A stretch of 64,000 bases of DNA from assembly GCF_042647165.1 (NCBI RefSeq), contig NZ_JBHRUV010000029.1. One strand, 5' to 3'. The DNA is from Camelimonas abortus (GTDB lineage Bacteria > Pseudomonadota > Alphaproteobacteria > Rhizobiales > Beijerinckiaceae). Under the pieces are notes generated by a model, which saw nothing but the letters and a program-made list of their open reading frames with translations, was not told the origin of the DNA and ran no database searches. Shown here one piece after another: positions 45,429 through 54,276 of this stretch. The stretch's first letter is position 1. Each line of letters begins with the position of its first letter. The translations under genes were made by a program, and so were the position numbers.

Positions 45429-47354
45429 TCAGCCGCGCGGGCGCTGCAGCGCCGCGGCGATCTCGTCCAGCGCCGCCGGGTCCTCGATCGTCGCCGGCGT
45501 CGTCCATTCCTCACGGTCGGCGATCTTCTTCATCACGCCGCGCAGGATCTTGCCGGAACGCGTCTTCGGCAGCCGGTCCACGGTGATCGCCGTCCTGAAC
45601 GCCGCCACCGGACCGATCTTTTCGCGCACCAGGGCCACGATCTCCTGCTCGATCTCGAACGGGTTCTGGCTGACGCCGCGCTTCAGCACCACGAAGCCGC
45701 AGGGAATCTCGCCCTTGAGCGCGTCCTTCACGCCGATCACCGCGCATTCCGCCACCGCCGGATGCGTGGCGATGACCTCCTCCATGCCGCCGGTGGAGAG
45801 CCGGTGGCCGGCGACGTTGATGATGTCGTCGGTGCGGCCCATCACGTAGATGTAGCCGTCGGCGTCGATGAAGCCGGCGTCGCCGGTGCGGTAGTAGCCG
45901 GGGAAATCGTCGAGATAGGCCGAGCGGAAGCGCGCCTCGTCGTTCCACAGCGTCGGCAGGCAGCCGGGCGGCAGCGGCAGGCGGATCGCCACCGAGCCCA
46001 TCACGTCCGGCCCGACCTGGCGGCCCTGGTCGTCGAGGATCTGCACGTCATAGCCCGGCATCGGCACGCCGGCGGAGCCATGTTTCACCGGCAGCAGGCC
46101 AAGGCCCACGGGATTGCCGGCGATGGCCCAGCCCGTCTCCGTCTGCCACCAGTGATCGATCACCGGCACGCCCAGCACCTTCTCCGCCCACTGGATGGTC
46201 TCCGGATCGGCGCGCTCGCCGGCGAGGAACAGCGTGCGGAAGCCCGAAAGATCATGTTTGCGCGCGAACGCGCCTTCCGGATCCTCCTTGCGGATGGCGC
46301 GCAGCGCGGTGGGCGCGGTGAACAGCGCCTTCACGCCATGCTCGCAGATCACCCGCCAGAAGGCGCCGGCGTCCGGCGTGCCCACCGGCTTGCCCTCATA
46401 GAGCACGGTCGTGGCGCCGTGCGTCAGCGGGCCGTAGACGATGTAGCTGTGGCCCACCACCCAGCCGACGTCAGAAGCCGTCCAGAAGGTCTCGCCGGGC
46501 GCGACGCCATAGAGCCACTTCATCGACCAGGCGAGGGCGACGAGATAGCCGCCGGTGTCGCGCACCACGCCCTTCGGCTTGCCGGTGGTGCCGGAGGTAT
46601 AGAGGATGTAGAGCGGATCGGCGGCGTCCACCGCCACGCAGTCGGCGGCGGCCCCGGCGTCGCGCGCCCGCTCGACGAGCGTGGCCCAGTCGAGGTCGCG
46701 CCCCTTCGCCAGCTTCGCCTCGGCCTGCGGCCGCTGCAGCACCACGCAGGCGGCCGGCGCGTGGCCGGCCAGCTCCAGCGCCTCGTCCAGCATCGGCTTG
46801 TAGGGAACGATCTTCTGCCCCTCGATGCCGCAGGAGGCGGCGAGGATCACCTTCGGCTGCGCGTCGGCGATGCGGGTGGCCAGCTCGCGCGCCGCGAAGC
46901 CGCCGAACACCACCGAATGGATGGCGCCGAGACGGGCGCAGGCCAGCATGGCGAACACCGCCTCGGGAACCATCGGCATGTAGATGATCACCCGGTCGCC
47001 CTTGCCGACGCCAAGGTCGCGCAGCACGGCGGCCAGCAGCCGCACCTCCGCCAGCAGGCCGCTGTAGGAGATGACGCGCTTCGCGCCGGTGACCGGGCTG
47101 TCGTAGATGATGGCCGGCTGGGCGCCGCGGCCGCGCTCCACATGGCGGTCCACGGCGTTGTAACAGGCGTTGAGCCGCCCGTCGGCGAACCAGCGGCCGC
47201 AGACGCCGGCGGCGGGATCAAAAACGGTCCGCGGCCGGCGCATCCAGTCGATGCTCCCGGCCGCCTCCTGCCAGAACGCCGCCGGATCGCGCCTCGCGCG
47301 CTCCCAGGCGGCGGCGTAGCCGCCGGCGCCCGCTGCTGTCGTTTTCTGGACCAC
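45429..47354 (-). CDS. prpE: Propionate-CoA ligase
   Basis: AMP-forming acyl-CoA synthetase of 641 residues that activates propionate and, less well, acetate. The P-loop is YILYTSGTTGKPKGVVRDTG, followed by WTASDVGWVVGHSYIVYGPL, WWQTETGWAI and DIINVAGHRLSTGGMEEVIA. The LSTGGMEE form (rather than the GTAEVE form) points to PrpE rather than Acs. C-terminal PKTRSGKILRGVMKKI holds the acetylatable Lys. The start is GTG with GAGGGACGAC upstream. Diverges from the acyl-CoA ligase. Confidence 0.9.
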   Translation of the reverse strand: MVQKTTAAGAGGYAAAWERARRDPAAFWQEAAGSIDWMRRPRTVFDPAAGVCGRWFADGRLNACYNAVDRHVERGRGAQPAIIYDSPVTGAKRVISYSGLLAEVRLLAAVLRDLGVGKGDRVIIYMPMVPEAVFAMLACARLGAIHSVVFGGFAARELATRIADAQPKVILAASCGIEGQKIVPYKPMLDEALELAGHAPAACVVLQRPQAEAKLAKGRDLDWATLVERARDAGAAADCVAVDAADPLYILYTSGTTGKPKGVVRDTGGYLVALAWSMKWLYGVAPGETFWTASDVGWVVGHSYIVYGPLTHGATTVLYEGKPVGTPDAGAFWRVICEHGVKALFTAPTALRAIRKEDPEGAFARKHDLSGFRTLFLAGERADPETIQWAEKVLGVPVIDHWWQTETGWAIAGNPVGLGLLPVKHGSAGVPMPGYDVQILDDQGRQVGPDVMGSVAIRLPLPPGCLPTLWNDEARFRSAYLDDFPGYYRTGDAGFIDADGYIYVMGRTDDIINVAGHRLSTGGMEEVIATHPAVAECAVIGVKDALKGEIPCGFVVLKRGVSQNPFEIEQEIVALVREKIGPVAAFRTAITVDRLPKTRSGKILRGVMKKIADREEWTTPATIEDPAALDEIAAALQRPRG

Positions 47355-47716
47355 GTCGTCCCTCTGCGTTGGGGGCGCGCCAGCGACGCGCCCGTGATGT
47401 CCTGACGCGCGCCGTGGCGCGACGCCTTAACCATAACTCCGGCCGCGGGCGCGCGCACCCTGCGCGCGCGCGACTTCCGTCGCATTGCATGACCGGCGCG
47501 CAGCCCCCGTCGCCCCCGGCCGGAAGAGGCATGGACGGCGCAGCCCCGCGCGGTCCCGGCCTCCGCCAAACGCCGTATTGCCAGCGGCGGCCGAACGGTG
47601 TCCATTCCGCCGCGGGGGCGCCCCCGCCCGCGCGACGTCCCGCGGCCCAGGCCGGCGCCGGGATCAGCGCCCTCCGGGAGCCACGCCCCGCCACCCCCCA
47701 AGTCAAGGAGCGTCGC
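47355..47716. promoter_or_regulatory. Divergent region prpE / acyl-CoA ligase
   Basis: 362 bp with promoters expected for both genes. TTAACCAT at 47427-47434 resembles a CtrA half-site. Alternating GC runs follow at 47436-47472. No confident promoter hexamers. Confidence 0.3.
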
Positions 47717-49345
47717 ATGACGTCGATTTTCGACCGCGATCTTGACCGCAATCCGGCCAACTTCCAGCCGCTTACGCCCCTCTCCTATCTGGCGCGGGCG
47801 GCCGCCGTCTTTCCTGACCATGTGGCGGTGATCCACGGCGGGCTGCGACGCAGCTACCGGGAGCTGTACGCGCGTTGCCGCCGCCTCGCCTCGGCGCTGC
47901 GGAGTGCCGGGGTGAAACGCATGGACACGGTCTCGGTGATGCTCACCAACACGCCGGAAATGGTGGAATGCCACTACGGCGTGCCCATGTGCGGCGCGGT
48001 GCTCAACACGCTCAACACCCGCCTCGACGCCGCCGTGCTCGCCTTCACCCTCGATCACGCCGAAACGAAGGTGCTGATCACGGACCGCGAATATTCCGGC
48101 GTGGTGAAGGAGGCGCTCGCCCAGGCGAAGGCGAAGCCGCTGGTGATCGACGTGGACGACCCTGAATATGACGGGCGCGGCGAACGGCTTGGCGGGCAGG
48201 ATTATGAAAGCTTCATCGCCGGCGGCGACCCGGATTTCGAATGGGTGCGCCCGCAGGACGAGTGGGACGCGATCTCGCTCAACTACACCTCCGGCACCAC
48301 CGGCGATCCCAAGGGCGTGGTCTACCACCACCGCGGCGCGGCGCTGCTGGCCATGGGCAACGTCATCAGCTGCGGCATGCAGAAGCATCCGGTGTATCTG
48401 TGGACGCTGCCCATGTTCCACTGCAACGGCTGGTGCTTTCCGTGGACGCTGTCGGTGATGGCGGGCACGCACGTGTGCCTGCGCCAGGTGCGCGCCGGCG
48501 CCATTTACCGGCTGATCGCCGAGCATGGCGTCACCCACCTGTGCGGCGCGCCCATCGTCATGGCCACGCTGCTGAACGCGCCGGACGACGAAAAGCGCCC
48601 CTTCTCTCACAGGGTGTCGTTCACCACCGCCGCGGCTCCGCCGCCGGAGGCGGTGCTGGCCGGCATGGCCGCCGCGGGCTTCGAAGTCACCCATGTCTAC
48701 GGCCTCACCGAGACCTACGGCCCCTCGGTCGTCAACGAGTGGCATGACGAATGGAGCGCGCTGGCGCCGGCGGAGCAGGCGCAGAAAAAGGCGCGCCAGG
48801 GCGTGCCCTATCCGGTGCTGGACGGCCTCGCCGTCCTGGATCCGCAGACCATGCAGCCCGTGCCCGCCGACGGCCAGACCATGGGCGAGGTGATGATGCG
48901 CGGCAACGTGGTCATGAAAGGCTACCTGAAGAATCCCGCCGCGACGCAGAAGGCCTTCGCCGGCGGCTGGTTCCACTCCGGCGACCTCGGCGTGATGCAC
49001 CCGGACGGCTACGTGCAGCTCAGGGACCGCTCCAAGGACATCATCATCTCCGGCGGCGAGAACATCTCCTCCATCGAGGTTGAGGACGCGCTCTACAAGC
49101 ATCCGGCCGTGGCCAACGTGGCCGTGGTCGCCCGCCCGGACGAGAAATGGGGCGAAACGCCCTGCGCCTTCGTGGAGCTGAAGCCCGGCCAGAGCGCCAC
49201 GGCGGAGGAGCTGGTCGAATGGTGCCGCGCCCGCCTCGCCCGCTACAAGATCCCCAAAACCATCGTCTTCGAGGAGATTCCGAAGACGTCCACCGGCAAG
49301 CTGCAGAAATTCCTGCTGCGCGAGCGGGTCAAAAACCTCCCGTAA
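47717..49345 (+). CDS. Medium/long-chain acyl-CoA ligase (AMP-binding)
   Basis: A 542-residue adenylate-forming enzyme: LNYTSGTTGDPKGVVYHHRG P-loop, LWTLPMFHCNGWCFPWTLSV, HVYGLTETYGPSVVNEWHDE, HSGDLGVMHPDGYVQLRDRS and IPKTSTGKLQKFLLRERVK. It belongs to the group that includes medium-chain and methylmercaptopropionate CoA ligases; substrate uncertain. CAAGGAGCG precedes ATG 47717. The long in-frame upstream extension lacks conservation. Confidence 0.9.
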   Translation: MTSIFDRDLDRNPANFQPLTPLSYLARAAAVFPDHVAVIHGGLRRSYRELYARCRRLASALRSAGVKRMDTVSVMLTNTPEMVECHYGVPMCGAVLNTLNTRLDAAVLAFTLDHAETKVLITDREYSGVVKEALAQAKAKPLVIDVDDPEYDGRGERLGGQDYESFIAGGDPDFEWVRPQDEWDAISLNYTSGTTGDPKGVVYHHRGAALLAMGNVISCGMQKHPVYLWTLPMFHCNGWCFPWTLSVMAGTHVCLRQVRAGAIYRLIAEHGVTHLCGAPIVMATLLNAPDDEKRPFSHRVSFTTAAAPPPEAVLAGMAAAGFEVTHVYGLTETYGPSVVNEWHDEWSALAPAEQAQKKARQGVPYPVLDGLAVLDPQTMQPVPADGQTMGEVMMRGNVVMKGYLKNPAATQKAFAGGWFHSGDLGVMHPDGYVQLRDRSKDIIISGGENISSIEVEDALYKHPAVANVAVVARPDEKWGETPCAFVELKPGQSATAEELVEWCRARLARYKIPKTIVFEEIPKTSTGKLQKFLLRERVKNLP

Positions 49346-49408
49346 CGGCAGGTGACGCGCCGCCGCGCCGGACGGACGGAAATACTGAAAGAAATCCTGG
49401 AAACAGAA

Positions 49409-49430
49409 GAGCCCGGCGCGCGCCGGGCTC
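49409..49430. terminator. Bidirectional terminator between acyl-CoA ligase and DUF465 gene
   Basis: A perfect 22-bp palindrome (GAGCCCGGCGC / GCGCCGGGCTC). On the minus strand it is followed by TTCTGTTTCC, which suits the DUF465 gene; the plus-strand tail is weak. Confidence 0.6.
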
Positions 49431-49499
49431 CATTGCCGGCCAGACTGTGCGCCGTCGCGTCAGCGGCCCGCGGCCGGACCGTGACGCGCCGCGGCGTGC

Positions 49500-49691
49500 T
49501 CAGTGCACCGCGCCGCTCCCGTTGAGCTTTCCGCGCAGGCGCTCGATCTCGTCTTTAAGCTGCAGTTTCTTCCGCTTGAGCTCGGTCAGGACGACATCAG
49601 GCGTACCCGGCTGTCTGCGCGCCGCCTCAAGCTCCCTGTCAATCGCGTGATGACGCTTCTCCAGTTCGGACAGATGGGATTGCACGCTCAT
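49500..49691 (-). CDS. DUF465 (YdcH-like) small protein, copy 1
   Basis: A 63-residue coiled-coil hairpin protein: SVQSHLSELEKRHHAIDREL and LTELKRKKLQLKDEIERLRG, the DUF465 pattern. Function unknown. AAGGATCCGTC precedes ATG 49691. A paralogue lies divergently 350 bp away, and the two share the (L)KRKKLQLKDEI core. Confidence 0.82.
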   Translation of the reverse strand: MSVQSHLSELEKRHHAIDRELEAARRQPGTPDVVLTELKRKKLQLKDEIERLRGKLNGSGAVH

Positions 49692-49890
49692 GACGGATCC
49701 TTTCGTCGTTGCGGACGACATGAGGATGGCACAGGGATTGTGGCGAAGAAAGGTCATGCAGGGACGCGCGGCTGCGGCCCCGGTCGCCAGGCCGGAGCGG
49801 AACCGCAAGGAAAACCGTTGCGGCCGGCGCGAACGGCGCGACTCCGTCCGCCCAACTCCGTAACGTCTTCCTGACGCCGCCGCGGGCCCG

Positions 49891-49908
49891 GTTCACCGGA
49901 TTGTGAAC
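49891..49908. promoter_or_regulatory. Palindromic operator candidate before the second DUF465 gene
   Basis: GTTCACCGGATTGTGAAC is a perfect 6-bp inverted repeat with a 6-bp centre. It ends two bases upstream of the -35 element of the promoter at 49911-49938. The half-sites resemble LexA half-sites but are inverted rather than direct, so another repressor or activator is more likely. The rest of the 49692-50040 gap shows no other element. Confidence 0.45.
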
Positions 49909-49910
49909 GC

Positions 49911-49938
49911 TTGCCCTTGGCCGCAATGTGCGCATAAT
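49911..49938 (+). promoter_or_regulatory. Promoter of the second DUF465 gene (purEK side)
   Basis: TTGCCC (49911-49916) and CATAAT (49933-49938) with 16-bp spacing, about 100 bp before the DUF465 start; may read into purEK. Confidence 0.5.
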
Positions 49939-50040
49939 CTGGCCGCAGGCGAAGGGGGGACGACCCGAAAAAGCGTCGCGCCGCCAGCAGGTTACGGACG
50001 CTCCTGCGTCGTCGCCCCCGCGTCGCGCACATCTGGATGC

Positions 50041-50277
50041 ATGATGACCGAACCTGACGAGCCAGCGGACGCTTCCGGCGGGCACGCGCAGCGACTGCGC
50101 GCCGAACTCCAGCAGCTGAAACAGGAGCACCGTGACCTGGACGCCGCCATCAGCGCCCTCGCCGAGGCGGGCTTCGCCGACCTCCTGCAACTGCAGCGTC
50201 TGAAGAAACGCAAGCTGCTGCTGAAGGATCGCATCAGTCACCTCGAGGACGTCCTTACCCCGGACATCATCGCCTGA
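50041..50277 (+). CDS. DUF465 (YdcH-like) small protein, copy 2
   Basis: A 78-residue protein with a short acidic N-terminus, then HAQRLRAELQQLKQEHRDLD and LQRLKKRKLLLKDRISHLED, the DUF465 signature. ATG 50041 and 50044 are both possible. It lies 82 bp upstream of purE, and both may share a transcript. Function unknown. Confidence 0.82.
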   Translation: MMTEPDEPADASGGHAQRLRAELQQLKQEHRDLDAAISALAEAGFADLLQLQRLKKRKLLLKDRISHLEDVLTPDIIA

Positions 50278-50300
50278 GCCTCGATTTTCCCGAAAAATGC

Positions 50301-50329
50301 TTGCGCGACGTCCTTCCTGCCGGTAACAG
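50301..50329 (+). promoter_or_regulatory. Candidate purE promoter
   Basis: TTGCGC (50301-50306) and TAACAG (50324-50329) with 17-bp spacing, 31 bp before the purE ATG. Confidence 0.4.
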
Positions 50330-50359
50330 CGCTTTTTCCGTGTTAGCGAGCACCAGTCC

Positions 50360-50890
50360 ATGGCCATCAGCACCGGCAAGACCGGCGGGAAAAAGGGCGG
50401 CTCCGCCACGCCCGTCGCCATCATCATGGGCAGCCAGTCCGACTGGGCGACCATGCGCCACGCCTCCGAGACGCTGGACGCGCTTGGCGTCGGTCATGAA
50501 TGCCTGATCGTCTCCGCCCACCGCACGCCGCAGCGGCTGTACGCGTTCGCCACCGGCGCGCGCGAGGCCGGCTTCCGGGTGATCATCGCCGGCGCCGGCG
50601 GCGCCGCCCACCTGCCCGGCATGACCGCGGCGCTGACGCCGCTGCCGGTGTTCGGCGTGCCGGTTGAGTCAAAGGCGCTCTCCGGCAAGGACAGCCTGCT
50701 CTCCATCGTGCAGATGCCCGGCGGCGTTCCCGTCGGCACCCTCGCCATCGGCAAGGCCGGCGCCATCAACGCGGCGCTGCTGGCCGCGGCGGTGCTGGCG
50801 CTGAACGACCCGGAGCTGGCGGAGCGGCTGGACGCCTGGCGCGCCCGCCAGAGCGAAAGCGTGGCGCTGCGCCCGTCGGACGAGGCGTAA
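50360..50890 (+). CDS. purE: N5-carboxyaminoimidazole ribonucleotide mutase
   Basis: Purine biosynthesis enzyme converting N5-CAIR to CAIR. It has 176 residues with VAIIMGSQSDWATMRHASET, SAHRTPQRLYAFA (catalytic His) and IIAGAGGAAHLPGMTAALT. It is the class I form and works with PurK encoded next. ATG 50360 follows a weak ribosome site. Confidence 0.96.
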   Translation: MAISTGKTGGKKGGSATPVAIIMGSQSDWATMRHASETLDALGVGHECLIVSAHRTPQRLYAFATGAREAGFRVIIAGAGGAAHLPGMTAALTPLPVFGVPVESKALSGKDSLLSIVQMPGGVPVGTLAIGKAGAINAALLAAAVLALNDPELAERLDAWRARQSESVALRPSDEA

Positions 50891-50976
50891 CGGCCCGCTC
50901 CGCCCGTGCGGCCATCGGGCTTTCCGCGGCCCTCCGGGGCCGCTTTCCTGTCCATGTGAACGGAACTGACGACGAC

Positions 50977-52053
50977 ATGCTGCGACCTGGGGCGTGCATC
51001 GGGATTCTGGGCGGCGGCCAGCTGGGCCGCATGCTGGCCGTCGCCGCGGCCGGCTACGGGCTGAAGTGCTGCATCTACTGCCCGGACGCGGGCAGCCCGG
51101 CCTTCGACGTGGCGGCCGGCTTCATCCAGGCCCCGTGGGACGACGAGACGGCGCTGGCCCGCTTCTGCGAGCGCGTCGACGTCGTCACCTATGAGTTTGA
51201 GAACATTCCGGCCGAAACCGCCGCGTTCATCGCCGCCCGCCGGCCGCTGCTGCCGGGGCTGAAGGCGCTGGAGACCTCCCAGGACCGGCTCGCCGAGAAA
51301 ACCTTCGTCGCCTCCCTCGGCGTCGGCACCGCTCCCTTCGCCGCCGTAAGCTCGGCGGCGGAGCTGGAAGCGGCGCTGGCGCAGATCGGCCGCCCGGCGA
51401 TCCTCAAGACCCGCCGTTTCGGCTATGACGGCAAGGGCCAGACGCGCATCGACGCCGGCGACAGCGCCGGGGCGGCCTTCGACGTCATCGGCCGCCAGCC
51501 GGCGATCCTGGAGGGCTTCGTGCCCTTCGCGAAGGAAGTGTCGGTGGTGTGCGCCCGCGGAGCCGACGGCGGCTTCGTCGCCTTCGACGTGTGCGAGAAC
51601 GTGCACCGCAACCACATTCTCGACGTCACCACCGTGCCGGCCAGCATCGCGCCGCGCACGGCGGCGAAGGCCGTGGAGGCCGCCCGCCGCATCGCGCAGG
51701 CGCTGGACTATGTGGGCGTGCTGACGGTGGAGATGTTCGTGCTGGCCGACGGCGAGACGCTGCTGGTCAACGAAACCGCGCCGCGGGTGCACAATTCCGG
51801 CCACTGGACCATTGAGGGCGCGCGGACCTCGCAGTTCCAGCAGCACGTGCGCGCCATCTGCGGCTGGCCGCTGGGCGACGCCGGCCGCTACGGACGCGCC
51901 ACCATGACCAATCTCATCGGCGACGACATCGACGCCTGGCGCGAAATCCTGGCCGAGCCGGGCGCATGCCTGCATCTTTACGGCAAGGCAGAGGCCCGGA
52001 AGGGCCGCAAGATGGGCCACGTCACCCGGATCTTTCCGGAAAACGGCCTGTGA
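50977..52053 (+). CDS. purK: N5-carboxyaminoimidazole ribonucleotide synthase
   Basis: ATP-grasp enzyme forming N5-CAIR from AIR, bicarbonate and ATP. It has 358 residues: IGILGGGQLGRMLAVAAAGY near the start, EFENIPAETAAFIA, KTRRFGYDGKGQTRI for ATP and VNETAPRVHNSGHWTIEGAR. I start at ATG 50977; an in-frame GTG at 50956 is possible. It follows purE by 86 bp in the usual purEK order. Confidence 0.95.
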   Translation: MLRPGACIGILGGGQLGRMLAVAAAGYGLKCCIYCPDAGSPAFDVAAGFIQAPWDDETALARFCERVDVVTYEFENIPAETAAFIAARRPLLPGLKALETSQDRLAEKTFVASLGVGTAPFAAVSSAAELEAALAQIGRPAILKTRRFGYDGKGQTRIDAGDSAGAAFDVIGRQPAILEGFVPFAKEVSVVCARGADGGFVAFDVCENVHRNHILDVTTVPASIAPRTAAKAVEAARRIAQALDYVGVLTVEMFVLADGETLLVNETAPRVHNSGHWTIEGARTSQFQQHVRAICGWPLGDAGRYGRATMTNLIGDDIDAWREILAEPGACLHLYGKAEARKGRKMGHVTRIFPENGL

Positions 52054-52228
52054 GCCGCGCCCGCGGCGCCGCGGTCCGCGCCGGCTTGCGCGCGCCGGAA
52101 CCTCGAATTCCGCCTTCGTGCGCTATGGACTCGCAGGTGGATATCTGGTACCCGCAACCCGACGGCGCAATCTGACGTTCGCGCCGAACGGTCGCCTATT
52201 TCCATATCAAACCTTGGGACGAATTCGC

Positions 52229-52456
52229 GTGCAGGTACTTGTCCGTGACAACAACGTCGATCAGGCCCTCCGGGCTCTGAAAAAGAAGCTGCAGCGGGAA
52301 GGCGTTTTCCGCGAGATGAAGCTTCGCGACCATTACGAGAAGCCCTCCGAGAAGCGCGCCCGCGAGAAGGCCGAGGCCATCCGCCGCGCCCGCAAGCTGG
52401 CCCGCAAGAAACTGCAGCGCGAAGGCCTGCTGCCGATGAAGGGGCGCGGTCGCTGA
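52229..52456 (+). CDS. rpsU: 30S ribosomal protein S21 (GTG start)
   Basis: A 75-residue basic ribosomal protein: QVLVRDNNVDQALRALKKKL, FREMKLRDHYEKPSEKRARE and RRARKLARKKLQREG. The family N-terminus MQVLVRDNNVD coincides with a GTG at 52229, preceded by GGGACGAATTCGC. The longer ATG frame from 52118 is not conserved. An initiation codon GTG may lower translation. Confidence 0.95.
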   Translation: MQVLVRDNNVDQALRALKKKLQREGVFREMKLRDHYEKPSEKRAREKAEAIRRARKLARKKLQREGLLPMKGRGR

Positions 52457-53026
52457 CGTCCGCTCCGGCGCGCTGGCGCGATTCGCCTGGCGGCGATGGT
52501 TGCGTTCGCGCGCCATGGCCCGCGCGACACGATCCGCGCGGCATGGCGGTAGCGGCCCGCACCCCGTAGCGGCGGGCTGCGCCGGCGCGTCATGCCGCAG
52601 GGCCATGCAGGCGACGCCTTGCGCCCGTTCAGAGGCGGAGAGAGTCCTCCTCCGCCGCCGCACGCAACGACGGCCCTACGGGGCCGTTCGCTGTTTCAGG
52701 CCCGCCCTGGCGGCTGGCGCGGCGTCCGTCCGGGCCCCGGCGGCGGGGCGAAAATGAACGGCGCCAGTTTTTTAACGAAATTGGCTGATATCTCGGGCGC
52801 GCAGGCAAGGCTCCGGCGGCGCCGGTCCGGCCGCGACCCGCGAATGGCCGCCACGCCGGAACAGGCCTGACGTTCCCGGACATGCAGGATAACGGCGCGA
52901 CGCCCTGGGGCGACCGCCCGCTCCGCGTTATCGCAACGTCTGCGGAACCGGAGCCGCCGCGCCTGCGCCTGCCTGCCCCCGGGGACGGGCCGGACCAGCC
53001 GTCGCCGTATCTGTCGAGGGATCGCC
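52457..53026. other. 570-bp non-coding region with hairpins after rpsU
   Basis: The largest gene-free stretch on the plus strand. GCGGCCCGC/GCGGGCTGC is near 52553-52582. GGCGGAG/CTCCGCC is at 52634-52656. ACGGCCC/GGGCCGT at 52670-52687 is followed by TCGCTGTTT, a terminator-like end. 52768-52796 is AT-rich (TTTTTTAACGAAATTGGC) and may be promoter DNA for the TPR gene. An sRNA ending near 52696 is possible but unsupported. Confidence 0.35.
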
Positions 53027-53875
53027 GTGCAACCGAACCTTTCCAGCCCCCGCCTCACGTTTCTGGCCGCCGCGGCTCTCGCCCTTGCCCTCGCCGGCTG
53101 CGAGACCGTGAGCCCGCAACGCTCCGTTAACGTGGCCGAAGTCGTGCAGCAGGACCCGGAGGTGGCCAGCGCCAACATCCAGTCGCTGAGCGAAGCCATA
53201 CGCAACAATCCCGGCGACCCGCGCGCCTACAACACCCGCGGCGCCGCCTATGCGCGCATCGGCGACTACCGCCGCGCCATCGACGATTTCAGCAAGGCCA
53301 TCAGCCTCGACCCGTCCGACGCAGCCGCCTACACCAACCGCGGCCTCGCCCGCCGCCAGACCGGCGACAGCCAGGCGGCCGCGCAGGATTTCACCAGCGC
53401 CATCAACGCCAATCCCGGTTACGCCCCGGCCTACATCGCCCGCGGCAACTTGCGGCGCGCCCAGAACGACCTCTCCGGCGCCCTCGCCGACCTCGACCAG
53501 GCGGTGCGGCTCAATCCTGAATCGGCCGAGGCCCGCCACGCCCGCGCCCTCGTCTACCAGCGCCAGGGCAACCACGCCCAGGCGGTGCTGGACTTCAACT
53601 CGGCCATCGACCGCAATCCGTTCGTCGCCGCGCCCTACGCCGCCCGCGGCCAGAGCGAGCTGGAGCTCGGCCGCTATGACAAGGCGCTGGAGGACTTCAA
53701 CGCCGCGCTCAACGTCAACAACCGCCTCGCCGACGCCTGGGCCGGCCGCGGCCTCGCCCAGGAGAAGCTGGGCCAGCTGGCCGAGGCGCGCGCGTCCTAC
53801 CAGTCGGCGCTCGGCATTGATCCGGCCAACGCCGTCGCAAAGGCGGGGCTGCGCCGGCTCGGCTCCTCATCCTGA
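53027..53875 (+). CDS. TPR-repeat lipoprotein
   Basis: A 282-residue outer-envelope protein: lipobox LALAGC with the acylated Cys at residue 25, then about six tetratricopeptide repeats, e.g. YNTRGAAYARIGDYRRAIDD, YTNRGLARRQTGDSQAAAQD and YAARGQSELELGRYDKALED, resembling NlpI/PilF-type scaffolds. Starts with GTG, with GAGGGATCGCC upstream. Partner unknown; NlpI-like proteins recruit peptidoglycan endopeptidases, which is analogy only. Confidence 0.85.
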   Translation: MQPNLSSPRLTFLAAAALALALAGCETVSPQRSVNVAEVVQQDPEVASANIQSLSEAIRNNPGDPRAYNTRGAAYARIGDYRRAIDDFSKAISLDPSDAAAYTNRGLARRQTGDSQAAAQDFTSAINANPGYAPAYIARGNLRRAQNDLSGALADLDQAVRLNPESAEARHARALVYQRQGNHAQAVLDFNSAIDRNPFVAAPYAARGQSELELGRYDKALEDFNAALNVNNRLADAWAGRGLAQEKLGQLAEARASYQSALGIDPANAVAKAGLRRLGSSS

Positions 53876-53896
53876 CGCCGCGCCGGGCAGACAGTC

Positions 53897-53931
53897 AAAA
53901 GGGCGCGCGCCGGTCCGGCGCGCGCCCTTTT
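53897..53931. terminator. Bidirectional terminator
   Basis: AAAA, then GGGCGCGCGCC and GGCGCGCGCCC stems, then TTTT: a symmetric hairpin serving both the TPR lipoprotein gene (plus) and the oxidase subunit IV gene (minus). Confidence 0.9.
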
Positions 53932-53983
53932 CGTATCCGTCCGGCAGCTGCTCCGCCGCGCGGGCGACGCCCGGCGCGCCTGG

Positions 53984-54136
53984 TCAGAGCAGGAACCAGG
54001 CCATCAGCACGAGGACGACGATGATCGCCGCGATGCCCCAGACGGAGCCCCTGATGAAATTCGCATAGGTCCTCTCGTGCGCCGGATAGTCCATCGCCGG
54101 ATGGCCGCCGGTCGCGCCGTTGGTCTGCTTCGCCAT
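53984..54136 (-). CDS. aa3-type cytochrome c oxidase subunit IV (50 aa)
   Basis: A 50-residue single-helix membrane protein. It reads AKQTNGATGGHPAMDYPAHE, then RTYANFIRGSVWGIAAIIVV and a LVLMAWFLL end. This is the small bacterial aa3 oxidase subunit IV pattern: a soluble N-terminus with YPAHERTYANF, then one membrane helix. Oxidase subunits I-III are not nearby, as is usual for this gene. GGGGAAACAGGGA precedes the ATG. Confidence 0.88.
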   Translation of the reverse strand: MAKQTNGATGGHPAMDYPAHERTYANFIRGSVWGIAAIIVVLVLMAWFLL

Positions 54137-54276
54137 TCCCTGTTTCCCCGGTTGAAGGCCGTCTCTTCCGCCCTGGCCTCACGCGACGCGCGCCTTGCGC
54201 GGCGCCGCCGGCTGCGGGCGTGACAATCCCGTTCCCGTCTAGCGGAACGTCGCGACGCTTGCAAACGCCGCGCGCG

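Noticed and set aside
44913..47405. 830-codon plus-strand open frame opposite prpE
   Set aside because: Antisense shadow of prpE. Its first 170 codons, in the 475-bp gap, are Arg/Pro/Gly-rich and lack a start signal.
49891..49908. Second LexA box
   Set aside because: The GTTC and GAAC half-sites are inverted with a 6-bp centre; alphaproteobacterial LexA needs GTTC-N7-GTTC as a direct repeat.
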